From Zygnema cylindricum (taxonomy: Eukaryota; Streptophyta; Zygnematophyceae; Zygnematales; Zygnemataceae), in NCBI GenBank assembly GCA_037447655.1, contig JBBHKE010002287.1, positions 1 through 64,000 on the forward strand: a DNA stretch of 64,000 bases, written 5' to 3'. The notes under the pieces are model-generated. The model ran no database searches and had not been told where the DNA came from. It saw only the letters and a program-made list of their open reading frames with translations. A program made the translations under genes and the position numbers. Position 1 is the stretch's first letter, and every line of letters begins with the position of its first letter. Positions 56,170 through 64,000 of this stretch are shown one piece after another.

Positions 56170-56400
56170 TTTCAGTCTCAAAGCAGCGCAGCTGCTTTAC
56201 AGACAAAGCAGCGCAGCTGCTATACAGACAAAGCAGCGCAGCTGCTATACAACATAGCAGCGCAGCTGCTATACAACAGAGCAGCTGCTATACAGCAGAG
56301 CAGCTGCTATACAGCAGAGCAGCTGCTATATAGCAGAGCAGCTGCTATACAGCAGAGCAGCAGCTATACAGCAGAGCAACGCAGCAGCAGAGCAACGCAG
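56170..56400 (+). repeat. GCAGCTGC tandem array in copia D LTR
   Basis: Units such as AGCAGCGCAGCTGCTATACA (about 20-26 bp), each holding the 8-bp palindrome GCAGCTGC, repeat about nine times and shorten towards the right. Similar words occur in LTRs S1 and S2. Confidence 0.8.
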
Positions 56401-56534
56401 CAGCGAAGCTACAACACAGACATGACAAGGCAACCACGATTATGTTTGATATTGTCCGTACGGACAACATTACGTCTGATATTCTTAATGTGATTCTGTA
56501 CAGGATAGAGGAACTGCGATAGATATGATTCTAG

Positions 56535-56610
56535 TAAGCTTAGTGATAGCTCAGTGGTAGCTTAGTGATAGCTCAATGGTAGCTTGATAGATTAGTGGTA
56601 GCTTGGTGGT
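56535..56610 (+). repeat. 11-bp tandem repeat AGCTYAGTGRT
   Basis: About six units, for example AGCTTAGTGAT and AGCTCAGTGGT. Each TAGCTCAGTGGTAG-like unit resembles a tRNA A box, but no B box follows. Confidence 0.65.
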
Positions 56611-56967
56611 TTGATGTACCTCTCAAGTACACTGGTGTTGCCAGTTCGATAGAAGTATAAGACTTAGGAATCATAACATATTATGCATCCAGACTTCCAA
56701 GTAGTAAAACTGCAGACAGATTTTGGGAAACTTCTGAGTATTATATCTTGAGTGTTGTCGGGTCAATTATGCTATAACTTTGGGAGTTATCAGTGTTTAT
56801 GCTACTCTATATTCTGATAGAGTTTTGTGAGGTTTTGATGCTTGTATAACAATTGGTGAGCACTTAAGAACAACTGTTTGGTAGGATTCTTGATAGCTTC
56901 TGAGAGTGTATCATGTCTACTTCTGCTACTACTGCTGCTCCTCCACCTGCACCGGTGGTTGTAGAAC

Positions 56968-58042
56968 AACAATCCTCTTTCTCCTCTTCCCTTTCTTCCT
57001 CCTCATCCACGTTCCAGCTTCTAAGTTCTTCCAAACAAGGGCATTCCTCTATATTATAACCCGGTTCCCTACAAAAGAAGCAAACCCCTTTTCTGAAAGC
57101 TCTTGTTTCTTTTTCTCTCCCTCTCTTTCTACCAAAGTTCCAATAAGGTTTACCTTTGTCTTTCTTCCTTTCATCACACTTCCGCTAGTCATCGCTGTTC
57201 CTCTCATCACGCTTCTGCCAATCACCACCAGCTATAAATGCATTCACCTTGTCACTTCCCATACGAAGCTCCAAAGTGCTTTCCCTCACAAGAATTATCC
57301 CCATGTTAAAGCTCCAAGGCCATGAGGAGCCATCCATTGCCTGCATACGACAAATGATGTTTTCGTACTCATCTGGGAGTTTCATAAGTAGTGTATTAAT
57401 CTTCCTCTCCTGAGATTCTACATATCCCGCACTAACAAGCTCAACATATAGCGCAGCAATATCATTGCAAAATTCTATCATGCTACCGCCTTTATAAACA
57501 TAAGCATCTATTTCTTGTTTTACTAATTGCTGCCTTTGAATAGTCTCACTCTTATAAATCTGACTTAGTGCTTCCCATATCTTTGAAGACTTCGTTAAGT
57601 TAATAAGAGTGATAGCTATAGACTTATACACGTTTCTAAGTATGAGATGCTTTCCTTTAGTGTTTTTGTATTCCCATATTTTTCTGTCATTTTCTTTAGT
57701 TTTAATCCCTACAAGTGGAACCATAGTCGAGAGCTTAGCTCCCCTCACCATCGGTGTTCCTTTTCCCTTCTCCCATTTTTCCCGTTCCATGGCAATGATT
57801 TTCCTTTCACCTTCCTTTGCATCTGAACTCTCGTTGATTTTCTCGGCAGCCCCAGATGATTCTCCATAGTGAGTTCCTCCAAATCCCGGTGGAGGACACC
57901 TCACTTGTCCCGAAGCATTTTCCCATAAGTGCTTCTCGAAAAGATATCCCTCCATCATAAATCCCCAATAAGTGAAGCTTGTTCCATCAAACATAGGCAC
58001 CCTAGATGGTGGGCCCATAACCTCAAACTCTGTGTGCTCCAT
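56968..58042 (-). pseudogene. Copia F gag
   Basis: Gag start is the LTR ATG at 58042 (MEHTEFE), although the frame is open to 58066. VMGPPSRVPMFDG crosses the primer site (58008-58022). Capsid matches (SETIQRQQLVKQEIDAYVYK; LPDEYENIICRMQ). The zinc knuckle near 57060 reads CFFCREPGYNIEEC, with Tyr for the His. Gag is open from 58042 to 57185 with no stop, the longest intact copia gag here. Pol is absent: the copy ends at 56967 beside the LTR of copia D. Confidence 0.88.
58008..58022 (-). other. Primer-binding site of copia F
   Basis: Complement reads GGTTATGGGCCCACC, identical to C1 and complementary to the initiator tRNA-Met anticodon arm. Confidence 0.85.
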
Positions 58043-59194
58043 TGCCCACAAAAATCGCATATCCAAAAGAAGCTAATCCAAATAGTTTTGACTCCAAGTT
58101 GATATAAACCCAAATGAATGACCCCTTGACAATTAGAAACCCATTTTAGCTTCACCCCTGTGAAATAAGACTTTTTGTGTGCTTAGTTCCACCACAGAAT
58201 GCAAAGTTAGAATATGAGTTTTGGACAAAATCACCCACTTTGACTTTCCCTTAGAAATGCAGCCACCCTAGCAGGCAAAAACTCTGACCGACTACATCCC
58301 TATGTAGCCTCGACTTCGTGAGTCTGCAGCAAAAAGAATCAGTGAAAATGGTGAAGTAAATTGATAGTTATGAATGGTCAAAGATGACCTTTTGTACAAG
58401 AGCTCTCTCGGAGAGAGGCTGCTACCTACTAAATTTTTTAAGTCTTATTCTCTCTGTAAAACTCTATCTTTTGATGTATGGCACCAATCAAATTACTGTG
58501 TCGTACAGAAAAGTACAGGTACCGATGTACTTTCTGTACGGCCATCGTACAACATGGCCAAAATATCGATACATGTCACATTAGGATTTGTTCCCGTAAA
58601 GTCCGAAGTTGCCGCAATCCAATGTTATCCCGCCATGTGTCACTTGATGTGGCGATGATCGCAAACCGCCGCGATTCTCTTTTGCGATCTTGGCATCCTT
58701 CCTGGCCGTCCAATCAAAACTAGGTTTCAATCGTAGCCGTCATAAATACTTGCGCGATATTTGTTTCGCTATCGAAACAAAATGCGCGGTATGTATTTCT
58801 TCTCCGTATCGTACTCCGTACTCTACATAATTGAATCCATGCATCCTGAATGAAGTTTCAGTTGAATGAATTAGTCTACGTGTAAGTTTTTATATTATTA
58901 TTAAACCCTATATCATTCAACACTAGTCTTAGACTAAACGGTTAAGGCTAACAACTAGTTTGACAAATAGCAGGTACTTGGATCAAATCTTGGGTCCGTC
59001 AAAATCTCTTAGGTAACTCTATCAATATTTGCCTTCATGTCCTCTTAGGACAGCCTAGGCAGCCATGGATCTAACTCTTCCTCAAGTCTTCAGTGACTGC
59101 GACAAGTGTGGGGACTTGAGTGATAGCTGTCAATGTCCCCTCTTTGATTTTTATTTTACAATCACTAGACCAAGAAAATACTTGAATTTCAACA
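58023..59194 (-). repeat. 5' LTR of copia F
   Basis: Minus strand starts TGTTGAAATTCAAG (59194). Has fixed-loop hairpin (59081-59120, arms CTCAAGTC and GACTTGAG), tRNA-like module (about 58933-59003), six GTAC words (58503-58550), TATA and palindrome. Next to it, cctgt (59195-59199) would be the target duplication, in the protease of copia G. Confidence 0.85.
58503..58550. promoter_or_regulatory. GTAC cluster in copia F LTR
   Basis: Six GTAC words at 58503, 58513, 58519, 58527, 58536 and 58547 within 48 bp, the densest cluster of the window. Confidence 0.5.
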
Positions 59195-60387
59195 CCTGTC
59201 ACGATACATATGCATGGATGCACCTGAATCGATGATCCATCTTTCTTGTGGAGCTTCTCGAATGGCTCCAAGAGCACACTTCTATTTCCGAGGGATGTTA
59301 TTTTCTTCAAGATTCTCGTTGAGAAGAAGCTCGACATCCTCCTCCTTAGAGAACTCGTCCTCCTCAGTTTCTCCTTTTACTCGTGTGACCACAAGTGCGT
59401 TCTTCTTCCCTGTGGAAGAACCCCCTCCACGGTTTTTTTGGAGCTTCAGCTCTGACAGCTTGATGCAATCAGCTATCAAGTGTCCCGACTTCTTGAACAA
59501 ATGACAAAGACCCTTTGGGGGCCTAGGTTCTCGAGATTGATCTATACCTCCTTTGAAGTTGTTGTACGGATTCTTCCAATCCTTCCTCCATCGGTCCGTT
59601 CCGGCAGCCAGAGCTTCAACGCTCTTACCTCCTCTACGGATCTCAATAGTGTTCTCCTGCACGAGTATCATTCGGACCACGGTGTTCCACTTCGAAGACC
59701 TGTCATCCATTTCTTGCACTAGGTACACTATGTTTTCATACTCCTCAAGTAGCTTCATGATGAGAGTGTTAACTTTCATCTTCATTGTGCTTGTCTATCC
59801 GGCACTCTCCATCTCCATATATAGGTAAGAGAGATCATTACAGTAATCTAACAACTTCCCTCCTTTGTAAGTATAACTCCCCAACCTTTGCTCCACCAGC
59901 TGAAGCTCCTGGATGGTACCAGCTATATAGATCTCCACTAAAGTCATCCACAACTCCTCGGCCTTGAAGATGTGAAAATGAGAGGTCGCCAAACCTTGGG
60001 TGAGGTGCCTCAGAATGAAATGACTGGCATTCATGTTGGTGTACTCCCACATTTGAATATCGTTTTCCTCACTCTTCACGACCACTGCTCCGGTTGCCGT
60101 GGCAAGAGGAGTAAGAGGTGTCTCCTTTCCTTTCCCCTTTTGGACACACTGCTGTCCCCATCGTCTGTCTCCTTTGTTGGAGCAGATGCTGCTGCACAAA
60201 ACCTCACTCCATGAAACCCTGGTGGAGTCCCCTGAGATGGTGGTTTCACTCATCCACTGATGATACCCCAGTATCGTTTTTCACAAAATACCCCTGTCAT
60301 CATGGCTTCCCAATAAATGAACCCAAATCCGTTGAAGATGGGCACCCTAGAGGGTGGGCCCATAACCTGCAATTCTGTGTCCCCCAT
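59195..60387 (-). pseudogene. Copia G gag and protease start
   Basis: Gag ATG in the LTR at 60387 (MGDTELQ) continues VMGPPSRVPIFNG over the primer site (60353-60367). Open pieces are 60253-59795 and 59785-59282, separated by a single stop. Capsid shows AGTIQELQLVEQRLGSYTYK and LLEEYENIVYLVQEMD. The zinc knuckle CHLFKKSGHLIADC (near 59464-59506) has Phe for its second Cys. Protease DSGA lies at the complement of 59219-59230. The copy stops at 59195 where copia F inserted; the rest of pol is not found on the far side. Confidence 0.88.
60353..60367 (-). other. Primer-binding site of copia G
   Basis: Complement reads GGTTATGGGCCCACC, directly following the LTR end TTGCA. Confidence 0.85.
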
Positions 60388-61365
60388 TGAATCACTGAAT
60401 TCAAGAAGCCTCTAGATAGCTTTTGGCTAGCCCTCTTTCAATTTGGAACACTGCTACCCTAGCAGGCAAATAGACAATCTCACTTCACCCCTGTGTAGTC
60501 TAGACTCCCCTGAGTCCATAGCAAAAAGAATATCTTAAAATGCCCAACCAGGCAATTCATTATTAAGTGGCAAAGATGCCAATATTTATTCAAGCTTGTT
60601 GGGAGAGAGGCGCCTACTTCCTCAATCCTCTTAGTCCTAAACACCTCTCACAACCCCTATCTACTCATGTACGAACCAATCAGAAAATTGTATAGCACAA
60701 AAAGGTACTATGGCTGATGTACTTCTGTACGGTTGGTGTACGACAAGGCCATGGAGGGGACGTCAATCTCATTCGGACTTGTCCTCATGCTCCGCGGGAT
60801 TCTCGCTTCCCAATGATATCTTACCACGTGTCGACAAGTCATGTCACATCTAAAAACCGCCAAGACGGCCATTCTAGGATCTCGGCGATGATACGGGCTG
60901 TCGGATCCAAATCGGCTTTTAATGTTTGCTATCCAATATAACAAATGTCCGGTATATTTGTTTCGTGCGCATTTAATCCCAACTAGTTCCTATGTCCTTA
61001 ATATGTTATTCCGTAAATCAGATAAATGATGTAGCTAATATTTAAATGGCTATCAAACCCCATGTATCGTAACAGACTACTACGACAGACCAGTAAGAGG
61101 TGACAGCTACGCCTCGATCTGCCGGTCGGAGGTTCGAGTCCTATCGGACTCAACCTTTTTGTTCAGAGTGACTTAGGTCACTCTTTAGTCCTGCATATGG
61201 AGTTGAGGCAGCCATGGCTCCATCGCCCTCTCTCTCCTTTAAAAACTACAACAAGTATGGGGGCTAGAGAGAGAAGGTGGAGGCAGGCTGCCTGTGCTTT
61301 TCTTTCAGCTATTTTAACTCATTAAGACCTAGAAAATACCTCCCCTAAATCTAGTGATTTCAACA
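60368..61365 (-). repeat. LTR shared by copia G (left) and copia H (right)
   Basis: Minus strand starts TGTTGAAATCAC (61365) and ends GAATTGCA (60368). On its left is G gag, as for a 5' LTR. On its right is a polypurine tract and RNase H, as for a 3' LTR. Palindrome variant GGCATCTTTGCC (complement of 60569-60580); tRNA-like module with a consensus B box GGTTCGAGTCC (61131-61141). The hairpin loop at 61229-61280 is partly changed. Confidence 0.85.
61087..61150 (+). promoter_or_regulatory. tRNA-like module with consensus B box, antisense in LTR
   Basis: GGTTCGAGTCC at 61131-61141 agrees exactly with the Pol III B-box consensus GGTTCGANTCC. An A-box-like AGTAAGAGGTGACAGC lies about 30 bases upstream. 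No Pol III terminator run was checked beyond the TTTTT at about 61154-61158. Confidence 0.55.
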
Positions 61366-61775
61366 CTCCCCTTATTTTCTAGTATAATTTCAGTTTCTCT
61401 TTTAAACAACACTTTTCTCTACAGTATTTTAACTTAGGAGATGGCACACGTTTTGTCATCATATCAGCCACCATTTCCCCATCACCCATATACACTAGAT
61501 TCACAATTTTGTTTTCAACTTTTTCCCTCAAAAAACTCTATCTTATATCCATATGTTTAGCCTTGAAATGATGTTTTAGATTGGCTACAATTGCAATTGC
61601 AGCCTGATTATCACAAAACGCTTCATGCACTCCCTTTTTCATATACTGTTGTTCTTGCAATAAAGACTTGACCCACATCAGCTCTTTCACAGCAAAACAA
61701 AAAGCCATGTACTCAACCTCCATAATGGACTGAGCTACCATCTTTTGTTGATTGTTGCTCCAGCAGCAAGCACCT
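61366..61775 (-). pseudogene. Copia H RNase H remnant joined to LTR
   Basis: Frame 61795-61538 reads MEVSELE (LTR gag start) straight into GACCWSNNQQKMVAQSIMEV, the RNase H. Everything from primer site to RT is deleted. Polypurine tract at complement of 61366-61379. Confidence 0.85.
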
Positions 61776-62839
61776 TCCAACTCTGAGACCTCCATAAGTC
61801 CTCAGAGTGGACAGCTTTGAAAAAGCCTCTAGGATAACCCTGACCCCTTTGTGTTTGAGCAAAAACAACTACCACCCTGGAAGACAATAACTTTGACCAA
61901 CTTCACCCCTATGAAGGGAAGACTCCTTTGAGTCGATAGCAAAAAGAATCTCTGAATTTGCTCCCCTAAGCAGTAAGTTATGGAGGGTCAAAGTTGACCT
62001 TTTGTACAGAAGTTCTCTGGGAGAGAGGGTCCTATCTCCTAATTTTTCTAAGTCCTATCTCTCTCACAGACTCTATCTACTGATGTACGCAGCCAATCAG
62101 AATGCTGTTCCGTACATAAAAGTACAGCTGCCAGTGTACTTTCTGTACAAACACTGTACGACATGGCCTAAATGTCGACATGTGGTATGTCACGATTCGC
62201 TCCCGTAATCCTCCGAGATGCCGCGATCCAATGTAATTCCGCCACGTGTCATCCGATGTGGCGATTACCACAAACCGCCGAAATCCTCTTTCGCGATCTC
62301 GGCGTTAATTGCGGCCGTCCGATTAAATTCATATTTAATCGTAGCCGTAATAAATACATGTGCGATATTTTTTTCTATAAAGAAAAAAATGCGCGATATT
62401 GGTTTCTTATCCGTACCGCAATCCGTACTTTTACAATTATGGATCTATGTCTTCCGTAAGCAGTTGCAGTTAAATGAATTATCCTACGTACTTATATTTA
62501 AATAATTATCAAACCCAATACCATGTATCATTAATCTTAGACTTAACGGTTAGGACTACCGGCTACCGGCTATCTATTATTCCGTAGGTACCAGGATCAA
62601 ATCTTGGTTCTGACATCTATCCTTTTAGTAAATAAACTTATCGATATATAAATAAATCTATTTCCCATAAATCTCTGGATAGCCTAGGCAGGCATGGCTC
62701 TAGCTTCCACTCCAACTTACCAGTGACTGCGACAAGTGTGGGAGTTACAGAGAAGAAGTTAGAGATAGACCGCCTCGCCTTCTTTCTGTATTTTAATTTA
62801 GACCTAAAAATACTTAAAAAGTAACCATCAATTTCTACA
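61776..62839 (-). repeat. Copia LTR alpha (between H and I)
   Basis: C2-type LTR, starting TGTAGAAATTGATGG on the minus strand (62839), with ATG at 61795. Hairpin at about 62711-62750, tRNA-like module at 62545-62615. Positions about 62150-62473 are identical to 63225-63548 in LTR beta. Confidence 0.85.
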
Positions 62840-63213
62840 CTCCCCTTATTTTCTAGTCAATCTTAAATTTTAGACCACACTTCTCTCGTAGAAAATTAGC
62901 TTAGGGGAAGGCACAGGTTTGGTCATCATATCTGCTACCATCTCGTTATCTAGTCGGTACTCTAAACTCATTAGTTTGTTTTTTACTTTCTCTCTAACAA
63001 AGCTGAGTCTAATGTCCATGTGTTTAGCTTTAAATAGATGTTTAAGATTGGTAGAAATAGCGATTGCTGCCCGATTATCACAAAAAAAATTATGCACACC
63101 ACTTTTAAGGTGACCGAGCTCACCTAGCAAAGGCTTGACCCACATCAATTATTTTACAGGAGAGCAAGATACCATATACTCAGCCTCCATGGTGGACTGA
63201 GCAATAACCTTTT
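62840..63213 (-). pseudogene. Copia I RNase H remnant
   Basis: Minus strand from 63213 reads VIAQSTMEAEYM near the junction, then WVKPLLGELGHLKSGVHNFFCDN, KAKHMDIRLSFVREKV, MMTKPVPSPKL and the polypurine tract. Its upstream end is joined to the middle of LTR beta rather than to the LTR end. Confidence 0.85.
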
Positions 63214-63906
63214 CTTTCTGTATGAACACTGTACGACATGGCCTAAATGTCGACATGTGGTATGTCACGATTCGCTCCCGTAATCCTCCGAGATGCCGCG
63301 ATCCAATGTAATTCCGCCACGTGTCATCCGATGTGGCGATTACCACAAACCGCCGAAATCCTCTTTCGCGATCTCGGCGTTAATTGCGGCCGTCCGATTA
63401 AATTCATATTTAATCGTAGCCGTAATAAATACATGTGCGATATTTTTTTCTATAAAGAAAAAAATGCGCGATATTGGTTTCTTATCCGTACCGCAATCCG
63501 TACTTTTACAATTATGGATCTATGTCTTCCGTAAACAGTTATAGTTAAATGAATTTTCCTATTTGATAATATTTAATTAAATATCAAACCCTATATTACG
63601 TAACACTCGATAAAGACTTAACGGCTAAGGCTACCGGCTACCGGCTGTCTGCCGGCCAGTAGGTACCAGGATCAAATCGTGTGGCCGGCACATACCTTTT
63701 AGTAAATAAACCCCTAGCTAATATATAATCCCCGTAATTTTCTGGATAGCCTAGGTAGCCATGGCTCTAGCTCCCTCTCCAATTTCTCAGTGACTGCAAC
63801 AAGTTTGAGAAGTTGGAGAGAGAAGTTAGAGGTAGACCGCCTCGGCTTCTTTCTATATTTCTATTTATACCTAGAAAATACTTTAAATGGACCATTAATT
63901 TATACA
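63214..63906 (-). repeat. Copia LTR beta, truncated
   Basis: Starts TGTATAAATTAATGG on the minus strand (63906). Hairpin 63775-63820; tRNA-like module about 63620-63690. It stops in the GTAC cluster, so TATA, U5 and primer site are missing. Confidence 0.85.
63775..63820 (-). other. Fixed-loop hairpin, LTR beta
   Basis: Arms CTCTCCAATTTCTC (63775-63788) and GAGAAGTTGGAGAG (63807-63820) pair with a single mismatch. The loop in element sense is AAACTTGTTGCAGTCACT. Confidence 0.65.
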
Positions 63907-64000
63907 CTCCCCTTATTTTCTAGTCAATCTTTAATTTCAGACCACACTTCTCCCTGCAGAAAATTAGCTTAGGGGAAGGCACAAGTTTGGTCATCATATC
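63907..64000 (-). pseudogene. Copia J RNase H end, running off the window
   Basis: Polypurine tract (complement of 63907-63920) followed upstream by the conserved C-terminus of RNase H (TKLVPSPKLIFCREKCGLK). It nearly equals the start of copia I and continues beyond the window. Confidence 0.8.

Larger units (their letters stand above)
56151..56967 (+). repeat. LTR of copia D
   Basis: Starts TGTTGTCTTTTTGG straight after the polypurine tract. Holds GCAGCTGC-based tandem repeats (56170-56400) and 11-bp AGCTYAGTGRT repeats (56535-56610). Near its end ATG at 56912 opens MSTSATTAAPPPAPVVVE, and the proposed end GTAGAACA (56967) is where copia F sequence starts. As in the other families, the gag start may be inside the LTR. 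The 3' end is inferred, since no second copy is present. Confidence 0.65.

Noticed and set aside
56170-56400. CRISPR-like array
   Set aside because: Units are short, contiguous and without unique spacers, in a eukaryotic LTR.
61087-61150. A functional tRNA gene
   Set aside because: A and B boxes are good, but acceptor and anticodon stems do not form by eye, and the unit occurs only inside LTRs.
62172-63534. Two identical 95-codon open frames (62172-62459 and 63247-63534) as a duplicated small gene
   Set aside because: Both lie in the same part of two copia LTRs, and the identity covers non-coding flanks equally.

Overview
The window is a piece of a large, transposon-filled eukaryotic nuclear genome. 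A land plant or streptophyte alga is most likely: Ty1/copia and Ty3/gypsy pol proteins of plant type, Helitron remnants, and priming by a plant-type initiator tRNA-Met. I see no intact host gene, no rRNA and no functional tRNA. Almost all coding signal is decayed retroelement. A 10-N gap lies at 34145-34154, and the sequence type changes abruptly there.

Layout. 1-3267: non-coding, AT-rich repeats, including a dispersed repeat at 1195-2010 that recurs at 40540-41370. 3268-~7600 (+): Ty3/gypsy element P, with gag, zinc knuckle, protease tail, a cytosine-5 DNA methyltransferase (C5-MTase) domain, reverse transcriptase and RNase H start. ~7640-27825 (-): a second gypsy element, N, meeting P tail to tail. 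N reads LTR, long Pro/Ser-rich gag, zinc knuckles, protease, C5-MTase, and is cut into three parts by two complete copia elements: C1 (8565-14768, 5-bp target duplications cttct/cttat, splitting the MTase between motifs I and II) and C2 (17673-24119, target duplication tcctc, splitting gag). 28492-32431 (+): a third gypsy copy, Q (LTR plus gag), holding a solo LTR at 29106-29598. 32432-34144: copia LTR, short pol remnant, LTR. 34155-35727: unassigned. 35728-37347 (-): gypsy LTR and leader pieces. 37940-38345 (-) and 46366-49010 (+): Helitron helicase and Rep remnants. 42195-46365 (+): 5'-truncated copia C3. 49016-56967: solo LTR, copia E (-) and copia D (+). 56968-64000 (-): copia F, G, H, I and J, a head-to-tail train of LTRs separated by short internal pieces.

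Main results. (1) A gypsy family carries a C5-MTase between protease and reverse transcriptase. It is seen in two diverged copies on opposite strands, so it is a family trait and not a chance capture. (2) The copia families share unusual biology. The primer-binding site GGTTATGGGCCCACC matches the anticodon arm of initiator tRNA-Met, not its 3' end, which implies a half-tRNA primer as in Drosophila copia. The gag start codon lies inside the LTR, and the reading frame runs through the primer site. (3) Their LTRs share a tRNA-like A-box/B-box module on the antisense strand, a hairpin with changing stem but fixed loop (ACTTGTYGYAGTCA), clusters of GTAC sites, and a palindrome just after the TATA box that keeps its symmetry while its bases change.

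All alignments were made by eye; identities and some boundaries are approximate.
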